Assembly (NCBI GenBank): GCA_934293005.1
Contig: CAKQYA010000004.1
Location: 1 to 64,000, forward strand
Direction of reading: 5' to 3'
Length of the DNA stretch: 64,000 nucleotides
Source: an uncultured Bacteroidaceae bacterium
GTDB lineage: Bacteria > Bacteroidota > Bacteroidia > Bacteroidales > Bacteroidaceae
The position numbers were made by a program, and so were the translations under genes. The notes under the pieces are model-generated. The model had not been told where the DNA came from. It did not search any database and saw only the letters and a list, made by a program, of their open reading frames with translations. Below, in pieces: positions 45,945 through 55,591 of this stretch (positions are counted from its first letter, which is position 1; every line of letters begins with the position of its first letter).

Positions 45945-48695
45945 TCAGAACTCCAGCCTCATCTTCACACTGTATGTGCGCCCAAAAGCATAGAACACCC
46001 TGTAAGCATCGCGCCAATCAGCATTGGTGCCGTCATAGAAAGCATCCACGATATATTCATAGTCGAACAAGTTGTTCACATTGCCTATGAGCACTGCATT
46101 GCAAGCGCCTACTTTAAATCTATATCGTGCATTCAGATCCAATTGGCCTCCCCCTGGTATCTTCCAAGGCTCTTGAAGTGTGAACACACCGTCTGACGTA
46201 TTGCTTGGCAAAGTGAAGTCGGCATAATTGCGAGCATTATAAGTGAAGTCGGCTCCAAGCGACAGGGCCTTTGAAGGACGCGCATTGAAACCAAGCGACA
46301 AAGTGGTCTGAGGAGAGCCGCCTACATGCACCCCTTTCTGGTTTAGAGTGAACTTCACATGGTCAGGAGCACCGACACCGCTTGCCACAGCACCTGTGGC
46401 CAAATCAGCCAACGGCTGACTGGCAGAATTATAAAAATATGCAGTGGCATTGCTGCTCCATTTCCAGTTGCCAAGAGATAGCATTCCATTGATGTCAAGC
46501 CAAGGAACAGGTTTTGCCACCAAATCGATCTCCACTCCTTCATGCTTGGCATCCACGCCTGCCATGTTCATTATATACCGTTCATCGCTCTGGTCCATGC
46601 TGCCCCATTTGGTCGTGGTCTTGTCAAGCCAAAGAGTGTAATAAGCATTGATGCTTGCGCGCACCCAATTGTTCTTGAAGACATAACCAAGTTCGGCAGA
46701 AAACGTTTTCTCATTCACAGCTCCAGGATTCACCTCATTACTTGTGTTTGCCATGAGGAAAACTCCACCTGAGAAGAATGGCGCACGGCTTATATAACCG
46801 ATATTGGCATATACATTTTGATAATCATCAATATTGTAATTAAATCCGCCCTTGATGGTATAACCCAAGAAATCAAGAGATTTGGATTTCGCATGAGCTT
46901 TGTCATAGTAAAAGCGGTCATATCGCCAATAGTGGGAATTTGACACGGAGCCTGCCAGGAAGGCCGACATCTGGTTCTCTTTGTTATATTCCACCTGCCC
47001 AAACACACCCTGCTGTGATATATGGCTGTCATAGTCTCGGTACACCACATCTCCCACACCCAACTTTTCATATTTCCACATAGGATCAGCTGCTTTATAG
47101 TTGTTGGCAGGATCAACACTTGCTCTATATCTTAGGTCTGTGAAATAAGCGCCGTTATACAGATCTGATATATTATTTTTATGTGTGCCTTTATAGTTGC
47201 GCAAGTCAACGCCAATGTACGCATTCACTTGTGGCAACAACTGTGTTGTCAAAGTGGATATCAAGCCATACCACAGATGGTCATTACGATTTTTTGTCAT
47301 GACCATCTTTGAGCCGCTTGTGCTTTGTTCATTAAGTTCCTGCACCTTGTCATAGGCATATGTCCCGTCTGCATTTCTAAAGTGCATGTTCAGATCTCCA
47401 TTGCTGGCTCCATACCAATAATTGCCATAGGTGGAATTCACTCCAACGCCAGAATTTCCATATCCATCGCCTATAGACATATACAAAACAGAACTGAGTG
47501 TCGATTTTGTGTTCACCTCCCATGTGTGGTTGAGAGATATTTGCGGCTTATGGTAAAAGTTGTAACTTGATGTCTTGCGCTCTCCATTCTTTCCATAACC
47601 GAATGTGGCGTTGTATCTATAAGGGCTCTTACCTTTCATGTAGTTGCGCACCTTCTGCCATCCCTCCACAGTGAGGCCATCATATTGGTTTCTCTGATTG
47701 TGCGATTGCGGAGCTCCAAAAGCAGTGAGAGCCAGCATATGCTTATAATTAAGTCTCTTGTACAAAGAAATGAAATAATTGTATGCTTCATATTCTGTGC
47801 CTTGCACATAACCATCTCCCCAACTTTTTCCACCCATGGCGGTGAATCCCCAGCCTTTGTCAGACAGGCCAGAAGACAGTGTCAAGAACATTGTGTTCAT
47901 GCCGTTGTCGCCAAGTCCGTATGTGAAGCTGCCGCCCTTCTCCTGTTCCACAGTGCGTGTGACAATGTTAACAGAACCTCCCACAGAAGGAGCAGAAACC
48001 TTGCTGGCCCCCAATCCTCTCTGGGTCTGCACGCTGCGCACCACCTCACTAAGTCCAGACCAATTGCTCCAATACAATCCGCCCCACTCCATATCATTCA
48101 TAGGCACGCCATTGATCATCAGGGCAACATTGGGGCTTTGAAAACCACGCATGTTCAGTTTTGAATCTCCAAAACCTCCGCCATTTCTTGTGACAGACAC
48201 ACCTGGCGTATATTTCAGGACCTCAGGAAACTCACGTCCTCCAAGTTTTTCATCCACCTGCACACTGTTCACATTGCTAAGAGCAACTGGTGTCTTACGC
48301 GCGATGCCAAGCGATGAAGTGATGATGATGTCTTTCATCACCACCACGTCCATTTCCATTTCCACAACACCCACATACACTTTATCACCTTTACCAAGAT
48401 TGGCATATCCATTCTTTGATGGTGTGATGCGCTGCTCTACAGGCTTATATCCAAGACATTCAAGCCTTAGCACATTGTGTGTCGCGTCAGATTGCACAGA
48501 AAACTTTCCGTTGTCGTCAGTGACAGTCGAAAAGCCAGTGCCAGGCACTGATACCTGAGCACCAATGATAGGGGTTTTAGTTTCCACATCCACAGCAAAG
48601 CCTGTGACAGTCTGCGCAAAGACCGAAGCATAAACTAAAAAAAACAAAATGAAAACTATATACCTTCTATATGTTCCAAAACAATCAAAATTCAT
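45945..48695 (-). CDS. TonB-dependent receptor
   Basis: 916 residues. After the signal (YIVFILFFLVYASVFAQ) comes a CarboxypepD-regulatory-like domain (TVTGFAVDVETKTPIIGAQVSVPGTG, about 28-110), a plug (VDEKLGGREFPEVLKYTPGVSVTRNGGG, NMRGFQSPNVALMINGVPMND), and a 22-stranded barrel ending in a C-terminal aromatic-type strand (RTYSVKMRLEF). No SusD-like gene follows, so it is probably not a Sus-type glycan importer; the substrate is unknown. The ATG at 48695 is preferred over 48761, since a promoter element (48721-48728) lies between them. Confidence 0.88.
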   Translation of the reverse strand: MNFDCFGTYRRYIVFILFFLVYASVFAQTVTGFAVDVETKTPIIGAQVSVPGTGFSTVTDDNGKFSVQSDATHNVLRLECLGYKPVEQRITPSKNGYANLGKGDKVYVGVVEMEMDVVVMKDIIITSSLGIARKTPVALSNVNSVQVDEKLGGREFPEVLKYTPGVSVTRNGGGFGDSKLNMRGFQSPNVALMINGVPMNDMEWGGLYWSNWSGLSEVVRSVQTQRGLGASKVSAPSVGGSVNIVTRTVEQEKGGSFTYGLGDNGMNTMFLTLSSGLSDKGWGFTAMGGKSWGDGYVQGTEYEAYNYFISLYKRLNYKHMLALTAFGAPQSHNQRNQYDGLTVEGWQKVRNYMKGKSPYRYNATFGYGKNGERKTSSYNFYHKPQISLNHTWEVNTKSTLSSVLYMSIGDGYGNSGVGVNSTYGNYWYGASNGDLNMHFRNADGTYAYDKVQELNEQSTSGSKMVMTKNRNDHLWYGLISTLTTQLLPQVNAYIGVDLRNYKGTHKNNISDLYNGAYFTDLRYRASVDPANNYKAADPMWKYEKLGVGDVVYRDYDSHISQQGVFGQVEYNKENQMSAFLAGSVSNSHYWRYDRFYYDKAHAKSKSLDFLGYTIKGGFNYNIDDYQNVYANIGYISRAPFFSGGVFLMANTSNEVNPGAVNEKTFSAELGYVFKNNWVRASINAYYTLWLDKTTTKWGSMDQSDERYIMNMAGVDAKHEGVEIDLVAKPVPWLDINGMLSLGNWKWSSNATAYFYNSASQPLADLATGAVASGVGAPDHVKFTLNQKGVHVGGSPQTTLSLGFNARPSKALSLGADFTYNARNYADFTLPSNTSDGVFTLQEPWKIPGGGQLDLNARYRFKVGACNAVLIGNVNNLFDYEYIVDAFYDGTNADWRDAYRVFYAFGRTYSVKMRLEF

Positions 48696-48720
48696 ACTTA
48701 GAGTCTGTTGATTTATTATG

Positions 48721-48728
48721 CAAATGTA
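48721..48728 (-). promoter_or_regulatory. -7 promoter element of TonB receptor gene
   Basis: The minus strand reads TACATTTG followed by C, 26 bases before the chosen start at 48695. Confidence 0.6.
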
Positions 48729-48867
48729 CACATTTTTATCAAGAAGCATGCAATCACACAATAAAAATGTGACATCACATGTAAAAATAGGCTAAAAATG
48801 AAACACATCATATCATAATAACACAAACGCCCACATAAGTAATGATTTACATGAGACAGCAAACAAA

Positions 48868-48900
48868 AAGAGGGCGCACCAAGCATTGGTGCGCCCTCTT
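48868..48900. terminator. Terminator after clpB
   Basis: AAGAGGGCGCACC (48868-48880) pairs perfectly with 48888-48900, with an A-rich left and T-containing right flank. GC-rich 13-bp stem; works for the minus-strand clpB transcript. Confidence 0.8.
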
Positions 48901-48934
48901 AACACAAATCTATCTTAAGATTCGGATGTAATCA

Positions 48935-51022
48935 TTATTGTTCAAATTTCAGATCATCACCATCAGCCACTACATTAACAGGCTTGTCGTGGGAAATGTC
49001 GCCACTGATGATGCTCTTGCTAAGTTCGTTGAGAAGCTTGTCTTGAATAGCCCTCTTGACTGGACGAGCACCAAACTGTGGATCATACCCTGCCTTGGCG
49101 ATGACGTCAAGCGCATCATCTGTGACATTAAGCGTGATGCCATTGCTGGCAACCATCTTAACGACCTTGTCCACCTGAAGCTTCACAATCTGCTTGATTT
49201 CTTTCTCGCTGAGCGGCGTGAAGGTGATAATGTCGTCCACACGGTTCAAGAACTCAGGGCGGAAGATGCTGTGAAGCTGTTCACGCTTAGCGTTGCTTGT
49301 CATGATGATGATGGTGTTCTTGAAATTGACCACACGTCCCTTATTGTCTGTGAGACGGCCGTCATCAAGCACTTGCAGCAATGTGTTGAACACATCAGGG
49401 TGCGCCTTCTCTATTTCATCAAACAAGACAACAGAATATGGTTTTCTTCGCACAGCCTCTGTCAACTGTCCACCCTCATCATAACCTACATAGCCAGGAG
49501 GCGCTCCAATAAGACGAGTCACACTAAACTTCTCTTGATATTCACTCATATCAATACGAGTCATCATAGTCTCATCATCAAAGAGATAGTCGGCAAGAGC
49601 CTTAGCCAATTCTGTCTTTCCAACACCTGTGGTGCCAAGGAAGATGAAACTGCCTATAGGACGCTTAGGATCTTGCAATCCAGCACGGCTGCGTCGCACA
49701 GCATCGCTCACTGCCTTGATGGCCTCATCCTGTCCAATGACACGCTTATGCAATTCTTCTTCAAGATGAACGAGTTTGGTGCGCTCAGATGTCTGCATCT
49801 TGCTTACAGGTATGCCGGTCCAGCGGCTCACCACATCTGCAATATCTTCACTGCCCACTTCCTCTTTCACCATAGCAGAGCCATTCTGCGTCTCAGCCAA
49901 CTTGCCCTGCACAGCCTTGATGTCAGCCTCAATCTGCTGCAACTTGCCATAACGTATCTCGGCCACACGCCCATAGTTGCCTTCACGCTCAGCCTTGTCG
50001 GCCTCAAACTTCAACTGTTCAATCTGCTGCTTGTCACTCTGTATCTGGTTCAGGAGAGCCTTCTCGCCTTGCCACTTCTCTGTCTGACGCTTCTCATCAG
50101 CACGAAGTGTTTCAATGATTTTGTTCAATTCGGCCAGCTTATCCTTGTCGCCCTCACGCTTAATGGCCTCACGCTCTATCTCAAGCTGTTTCAAGCGACG
50201 AGACAATTCATCAAGTTCTTCTGGCACAGAATCACGTTCCATTCGCAGTTTAGCTGCAGCTTCATCCATCAGGTCAATGGCTTTATCCGGAAGGAAACGG
50301 TCTGTGATGTAACGGTTGCTGAGCTCAACTGCTGCTACAATCGCTTCGTCCTTGATACGCACCTTGTGGTGATTCTCATACTTCTCTTTCAGACCTCGCA
50401 AAATAGATATAGATGACTGCACATCAGGTTCATCCACCATCACTGTCTGGAATCGACGTTCCAAAGCCTTGTCTTTCTCAAAGTATTTCTGATACTCATC
50501 CAATGTGGTAGCACCAATAGAACGAAGTTCGCCACGGGCCAGAGCAGGCTTCAATATGTTTGCGGCATCCATGGCTCCGCTTGTTTGTCCTGCACCGACA
50601 AGAGTGTGTATCTCATCAATGAACAGTATGATTTGGCCCTCACTCTCCACTACCGCCTTCACCACAGCCTTAAGACGTTCCTCAAACTCTCCTTGATATT
50701 TAGCACCTGCTATGAGTGCGCCCATATCAAGAGAGTAAAGCTGCTTGTTCTTCAGATTCTCAGGCACATCGCCACGCACAATGCGTTCGGCCAGACCTTC
50801 CACAATGGCAGTCTTACCTGTGCCTGGTTCACCTATAAGTATAGGATTATTCTTTGTGCGCCTGCTAAGAATCTGAAGGATACGGCGTATCTCCTCGTCT
50901 CGACCGATCACAGGGTCAAGCTTACCGTTCTTAGCTCGCTCAACGAGGTTCGTTGCATATTTTTCAAGAACCTCTTTACCAGTTTCTTGCTGGACATTAG
51001 GGTTTTGATTGTTCATATTCAT
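48935..51022 (-). CDS. clpB: ClpB-type AAA+ disaggregase lacking the N-domain
   Basis: 695 residues, against about 860 for usual ClpB. It begins MNMNNQNPNVQQETGKEVLEKYATNLV, directly at NBD1. Walker A1 is at 64-71 (GEPGTGKT), Walker B ILFIDEIHT, then the coiled-coil M-domain (about 255-395), NBD2 Walker A (about 463-470, GTTGVGKT), and RPEFLNR. Between the sensor-1 TSN (about 577) and FRPEF there are 9 residues where E. coli ClpB has about 29. The upstream gap is only 90 bp, so the N-domain is truly absent at this locus. Likely an active disaggregase with DnaK. Confidence 0.9.
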   Translation of the reverse strand: MNMNNQNPNVQQETGKEVLEKYATNLVERAKNGKLDPVIGRDEEIRRILQILSRRTKNNPILIGEPGTGKTAIVEGLAERIVRGDVPENLKNKQLYSLDMGALIAGAKYQGEFEERLKAVVKAVVESEGQIILFIDEIHTLVGAGQTSGAMDAANILKPALARGELRSIGATTLDEYQKYFEKDKALERRFQTVMVDEPDVQSSISILRGLKEKYENHHKVRIKDEAIVAAVELSNRYITDRFLPDKAIDLMDEAAAKLRMERDSVPEELDELSRRLKQLEIEREAIKREGDKDKLAELNKIIETLRADEKRQTEKWQGEKALLNQIQSDKQQIEQLKFEADKAEREGNYGRVAEIRYGKLQQIEADIKAVQGKLAETQNGSAMVKEEVGSEDIADVVSRWTGIPVSKMQTSERTKLVHLEEELHKRVIGQDEAIKAVSDAVRRSRAGLQDPKRPIGSFIFLGTTGVGKTELAKALADYLFDDETMMTRIDMSEYQEKFSVTRLIGAPPGYVGYDEGGQLTEAVRRKPYSVVLFDEIEKAHPDVFNTLLQVLDDGRLTDNKGRVVNFKNTIIIMTSNAKREQLHSIFRPEFLNRVDDIITFTPLSEKEIKQIVKLQVDKVVKMVASNGITLNVTDDALDVIAKAGYDPQFGARPVKRAIQDKLLNELSKSIISGDISHDKPVNVVADGDDLKFEQ

Positions 51023-51111
51023 AATTCGTATTTATTTTTTCGTGTTCACAAATACGATGATACAACAATCATTCCAAAAGAGAAAAATATGACAAAATGA
51101 CACCCACAGCC

Positions 51112-52419
51112 TTACTCCTGGCTGTCATCTTGTCCTCGGCCATGCATCAATTCTACAGAAGCATTAAAAAGCACCTCATCCATTGAACCATATTCACCAA
51201 GTTCGACATACTCTTGCTCTTCCATCTTCATATCAGGCACGATGCTGCCATAATCATGGTTGCCATCGGCATCGCACACATAAGCCACAGCCGGACATAG
51301 ATGGAGATGATAATCATGTCCCACCTCAGCCGTCATCACGTTCTGCCCTGCGGTAGGAGTGCCTACTACAATGACATTTTCTTTGCCCATATCATGGACG
51401 AGAGCATGTATGAGCCACTCAGCAGCTCCCTTGGTATATGCGCTCGTTATTACAGCAACCTTGTCTATGCCCAGGCTCGCCACCGATGCATCGTAGGGCA
51501 CGGTGCGGTTATTTGCTGCATTCTTGCTGTTCCATTCAACCTTAAGCATAGCTGTGCCTGAAGCAGACTGACTGTAAAGATAACTGCCAAGACGCTGAAC
51601 CATGTCAAGGTCGCCATAGTTGCACAATCGCAAATCGATGACCATCTCATCCACAGCATTTCGTTTCATATACGACATGGCGTCATCCAAAGCTGTTTTG
51701 TACGTGTCAGCATCACCTTGTTCCACTGGACCTGACACAAGGCGAGTGCACATTAGATAGCCAATCTTATGCCCATCTGCTCCTATGATGCTGCGTACAG
51801 GAAAAGCTATGTCCTCCACATAGCGTGAAGCTCCAAGCCTTACCGTGTCAGCATCAGACCAGTATATCGTGCCTTCTTGAGCTTCTTTTGCTATATGCCT
51901 AACCTCGAGCACACGCCCTATGCCTTTCTTAAGCCTTGAGATGTTTTTTGTCGACAACTTGTAAGTGTCGACAGAATAGATGAAGTCGTTTCTTCTAAGC
52001 CCAGCCTCATCAGCAGGACTGCCTGGATACACTGTAAGCACACGAGCCACGCTCCTTGTTGACTGTCCTGTTGGATCTGTCACCAGAACGAAGTCAATGC
52101 CATAAGAATCGTTATGGTTGAAATATCCACGTTCGTGCACATCTGTCGTCACTGTGTCAACGACCACATACGACCACAAGTCGTTTGAGCCATACTTGGC
52201 CAAAGCTGACACGAAGGAGGCTGGAGTGGCAAAAAATTCCTTCCATGCAGGTTCATAATCCTTGATGGCATCAGCCCACAAGTATTTGTCTTGCATCACC
52301 TCCAGCACCCAACGATTGTGCTGCGTTTTCTCTTCATATTCATAAGTGCGGTCTTCTCCACATGCGGCCATCAGAACGATGAAGGCTGTCATGCAGATGT
52401 ATGTCAAAGTCTTTTTCAT
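51112..52419 (-). CDS. S41-like lipoprotein without catalytic Ser and Lys
   Basis: 435 residues. Lipobox FIVLMAAC places it in the envelope. A PDZ domain (about 115-185: VARVLTVYPGSPADEAGLRRNDFIYSVD) is followed by an S41 fold. In E. coli Tsp the serine is in SASASE and the lysine in PTFGKG; here the aligned segments are YTKGAAEW (Gly331 for Ser) and PTAGQN (Gln359 for Lys). The R-x-N-GGG loop is also altered (DLRLCNYGD). It is therefore probably a pseudoprotease that binds C-termini or peptidoglycan-linked proteins. The frame extends to 52566, but the signal starts at 52419. Confidence 0.75.
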   Translation of the reverse strand: MKKTLTYICMTAFIVLMAACGEDRTYEYEEKTQHNRWVLEVMQDKYLWADAIKDYEPAWKEFFATPASFVSALAKYGSNDLWSYVVVDTVTTDVHERGYFNHNDSYGIDFVLVTDPTGQSTRSVARVLTVYPGSPADEAGLRRNDFIYSVDTYKLSTKNISRLKKGIGRVLEVRHIAKEAQEGTIYWSDADTVRLGASRYVEDIAFPVRSIIGADGHKIGYLMCTRLVSGPVEQGDADTYKTALDDAMSYMKRNAVDEMVIDLRLCNYGDLDMVQRLGSYLYSQSASGTAMLKVEWNSKNAANNRTVPYDASVASLGIDKVAVITSAYTKGAAEWLIHALVHDMGKENVIVVGTPTAGQNVMTAEVGHDYHLHLCPAVAYVCDADGNHDYGSIVPDMKMEEQEYVELGEYGSMDEVLFNASVELMHGRGQDDSQE

Positions 52420-52440
52420 CTCCCCAATAATATTTTTCGG

Positions 52441-52448
52441 CAAAGTTA
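52441..52448 (-). promoter_or_regulatory. -7 promoter element of S41-like gene
   Basis: The minus strand reads TAACTTTG followed by C, 22 bases before the start at 52419. Confidence 0.6.
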
Positions 52449-52553
52449 CTAAAAAAAACTGACACCTTTGCATCCTATACCCAAGAATGGCAAAATCAGC
52501 GGCTGCGTCAAGATAAAAAACTGGTGCCATGCTTGTAGGCATCATGATTTCAC

Positions 52554-52588
52554 CATAAGCAGGCATTCAACCCAAATAGCTCATTGAC
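52554..52588. repeat. Degenerate family B end joined to family A end
   Basis: AAGCAGGCATTCA (compare B AAGTAGGTGTTCA) runs straight into ACCCAAATAGCTCATTGAC (compare A ACCCAAATCGGTCATTAGA). It lies between the AmpG and S41-like genes. Confidence 0.5.
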
Positions 52589-52617
52589 GTTTTCACTTTA
52601 AAATGGCAGCATCATCA

Positions 52618-53898
52618 CTATACGCTCCGGTCTTCATCAATTTTCACAATAGCTGTGACAGCAAACGTGACAAGACAGAAAAGCATGATGAGCAAGAAAA
52701 ACTTCTGATACCCAATATTCTCAGATATGAGTCCCGACACCATGCCAGGCAACATCACGCCGCCAAGATACTGTCCGGCAGTGCATATGGAAAAAACTGC
52801 CGTGCTTCGCTCTCCTCTCGAGAATGTGACAAGATATAGCGTGTAGGCAGCAAAACCAAGACCGTAGCCAATTTGTTCCACACATACGCATGAGCCCACC
52901 AGCCACATATTGTCTGTGGGACAATAACTCAGATACACATACACCACGTCTGGCAGAGTGATGCACATCACAAGTGGCCACAGGCATCGTTTCAATCCCC
53001 ACCTCGACACAGCCCATCCGCCCACAAGTCCACCGGCAAGAAGCCCAATGACACCAAGCGTGCCATAAATAAGTCCGAAGTCGGTGTCACTCATGGCAAG
53101 TCCACCTTCATCCGCACTTCGCATGAGGAAGAGTGGTACTATTTTAGTGAGCAGTCCCTCTGGCAAGCGGAACAACAGTATGAAACATAAAGCAGACACT
53201 ATATGCGGTTTGCCTACAAACACGCGCAATGTCTTAACAAACTCACGCACTTGTTCTCCGATGTCGAACCGCTCATGCACAGAGCGTTCCACCTTAGGCA
53301 GCACACATGCATGATATACTCCAAGCACGACCATCAGCGCGGCCATGATGATGAACACAGCCATCCACGATGAAAGCATAGGCTGAAGCCATGCTCCGAA
53401 AGTGCCTTCCTGCATGTAGCCTACAAGCAGCACAAGACCACCTTGGCCTATCACCAGGCCAACTCTGTAGAAAGTGTTTCTCACACCAACATAAAGTTCT
53501 TGATCTTTGTCGCTGAGAGCAATGATATAAAAGCCATCGGCCGATATATCATGTGTTGCGCTGGCAAAAGCAATAACCATAAGAACAGCCAGCGACGCCT
53601 TAAGCCAGAAGGCTGTAGGCAAGGTGAGCGCCACCATGGCGAGAGCCACTCCCATGAGAAACTGCATGGACACAATCCACCATCGTTTTGTTTTCAAGTT
53701 GTCTACAATAGGGCTCCAAACAGGCTTGATGACCCATGGGGTGCCAAGCCACCCCGTATATAGAGTTATCTGGCTGTCTGTCATGCCCATTTCTTTAAAC
53801 ATAACCAGCGACAGGAGCATAACCGCTGAAAATGGCAGGGCTTCGCCCATATATAGGCTTGGTACCCATGCATAAGGTTTCACTTCATAATTGTTCAT
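52618..53898 (-). CDS. ampG: AmpG-like MFS permease (muropeptide transporter)
   Basis: 426 residues with 12 hydrophobic helices. The N-terminal YAWVPSLYMGEALPFSAV, GWLGTPWVIKPVWSPIVDNLKTKRWW and FASATHDISADGFYI match AmpG-type permeases, which import GlcNAc-anhydroMurNAc peptides. ATG 53898 is preferred over the GTG at 53901. It is the last gene of a four-gene operon starting at 59418. Direct repeats of CTRATGTGAGTRATGAA lie at its start. Confidence 0.8.
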   Translation of the reverse strand: MNNYEVKPYAWVPSLYMGEALPFSAVMLLSLVMFKEMGMTDSQITLYTGWLGTPWVIKPVWSPIVDNLKTKRWWIVSMQFLMGVALAMVALTLPTAFWLKASLAVLMVIAFASATHDISADGFYIIALSDKDQELYVGVRNTFYRVGLVIGQGGLVLLVGYMQEGTFGAWLQPMLSSWMAVFIIMAALMVVLGVYHACVLPKVERSVHERFDIGEQVREFVKTLRVFVGKPHIVSALCFILLFRLPEGLLTKIVPLFLMRSADEGGLAMSDTDFGLIYGTLGVIGLLAGGLVGGWAVSRWGLKRCLWPLVMCITLPDVVYVYLSYCPTDNMWLVGSCVCVEQIGYGLGFAAYTLYLVTFSRGERSTAVFSICTAGQYLGGVMLPGMVSGLISENIGYQKFFLLIMLFCLVTFAVTAIVKIDEDRSV

Positions 53899-54106
53899 CA
53901 CTCACATCAGTTTTTTATTCATTACTCACATTAGTATCATTGCATTGTTCACTATGTATAATTATCATGTCATTCACCATATATTTCAGTCAGCCATACA
54001 CTATATAATATATATAATGTGTAAATGTATGGCTTGTCGTGCAGAAAAAGCCTACAATGAAGGAAGCAAATTATGCTAATCTGAAACGACTTTGCTTGCA
54101 ACCGTA

Positions 54107-55471
54107 TCAGCCCATTCCGTTGTCATGCTCTGCAGAATTATTGATTTCATGATTTTGCGTTTTATATTTTTCAAGACGGATATGTCCATCAACAGCAAAC
54201 AGAATTTTGTTCACGCCAGACATGCTCATCACCATCCATGCAGCAGGAGCCATAGCCACGCACATAATAAAATATGTCTTATAGCCCATCATGCTGCACA
54301 GCCATCCCGACAAGGCCATCGGCACTATCATCAATACAGACACTACTGGAATATACAGGAAATTAGTGGTGTTGCGGTAGCGTCGTCCTGAAAAATAAGT
54401 GACGAAAGCATTGCATGCATTCAATCCGAAGCCAAGACAAAACTGTGCGAAGAATGTCATGCAGCATATCAGAGCCAAACAGCCAGGCTGTCGCCATTGC
54501 GACATCAGAAGATATGCGACAGGAGACAATGTGAGCACAACCGAGGCCACATCAAAACGCTTTTTCACCAATCCCTTCTTCATAAACCATCGCCCCCAAC
54601 CCATGCCCACAGCAAAAGCCACCACGCCTATAGTGCCTTGAGCATATCCTACGTCCTGCACCGAACATCCAAGTCCACCTGCCTCATCTGTGGAAAACAA
54701 GAAAAACACCCTCGTGTTGAACAGCAATGCTTGAGGAAGAAGCAAGAAGAACAAACTACAAAGCAGACGGCAAGCATGCGGCATAACCTTAAGCCGTTCT
54801 GCCGTCTGCAGGAGATGCGGCCCGTCATGCGGTTCTATTCCACGTATCATCCTGACCTTCTTGGGAGACGACTTAAGCACAATCACGTTTATCACAGCCA
54901 CAATGAAAAACACCCCAGCCACAATAGCGCTCTCCATGGCCCATGCCTTCCGATAACTGCGGAAGAACACCTCAAAAAAGCCTGCCACAATGATGAGCAG
55001 TCCGTATGTCATCACGAGCGAGATAAATGAAGCCACAGTCTTTGTTGTCTTAAACAGTTTTTGCTGACGAGGCATGAGCATCCTGCCATAATACAGACGT
55101 GACAGCAATTCATGCCAAGCACACAGCACCGACAGGACCATCATCATCACGAACAGCGGCATATGCCCCACCCTGCACTTCTCCAGGAATAGAGCAATGA
55201 GCATGAGGCTCATCAGCATCAGCATCTCAACTGCGTATATTCTTCTTGTCACAGATTTCACCATCACAGCCCTTGTGTACAATACAGACTTCAGAGTCCA
55301 AGGCACAAATAGCAATGCCGCATACACCGACGACAGCGATTCTGAAGCTCCAAACTGAAGGAACATAATCAAAGCCACATACGTCACCATTGCAGAAGGT
55401 ATCTCCTCTGCTGCGCAAAGAGCTGGTATCCACAGCCAAGGATTATGCCGACGGTCATTTACCTGATTCAT
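54107..55471 (-). CDS. MFS permease, AmpG paralog
   Basis: 454 residues, 12 helices. It resembles the neighbouring AmpG-like protein in layout (NPWLWIPALCAAEEIPSAMVTYVALIMF; LFVPWTLKSVLYTRAVM; ACNAFVTYFSGRRYRN). Divergence in the loops suggests a different cargo or a heteromeric partner. The C-terminus is polar and longer than its neighbour's. The 205-bp gap to ampG holds no gene but has the direct repeats described in the findings. Confidence 0.72.
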   Translation of the reverse strand: MNQVNDRRHNPWLWIPALCAAEEIPSAMVTYVALIMFLQFGASESLSSVYAALLFVPWTLKSVLYTRAVMVKSVTRRIYAVEMLMLMSLMLIALFLEKCRVGHMPLFVMMMVLSVLCAWHELLSRLYYGRMLMPRQQKLFKTTKTVASFISLVMTYGLLIIVAGFFEVFFRSYRKAWAMESAIVAGVFFIVAVINVIVLKSSPKKVRMIRGIEPHDGPHLLQTAERLKVMPHACRLLCSLFFLLLPQALLFNTRVFFLFSTDEAGGLGCSVQDVGYAQGTIGVVAFAVGMGWGRWFMKKGLVKKRFDVASVVLTLSPVAYLLMSQWRQPGCLALICCMTFFAQFCLGFGLNACNAFVTYFSGRRYRNTTNFLYIPVVSVLMIVPMALSGWLCSMMGYKTYFIMCVAMAPAAWMVMSMSGVNKILFAVDGHIRLEKYKTQNHEINNSAEHDNGMG

Positions 55472-55521
55472 ATTATCTATATTAAAAGTTCATTTCTCAA
55501 GAAAGCATTCAAAATCATATT

Positions 55522-55589
55522 AAGTAGGTGTTCAAAATCATTTTACAACATCTAAGTTTGACGCTTTCTTAATTGTGAATGCCTGCTTA
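55522..55589. repeat. Family B element, degenerate copy
   Basis: AAGTAGGTGTTCA (55522-55534) and TGAATGCCTGCTTA (55576-55589) are imperfect inverted ends. The interior AAAATCATTTTACAACATC matches the copy at 42298-42370. It separates the SpoIID and MFS genes. Confidence 0.7.
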
Positions 55590-55591
55590 GC

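Noticed and set aside
48938..50416. 492-residue plus-strand frame opposite clpB
   Set aside because: It is the shadow of a strongly conserved AAA+ gene; Cys/His-rich composition is typical of antisense frames.
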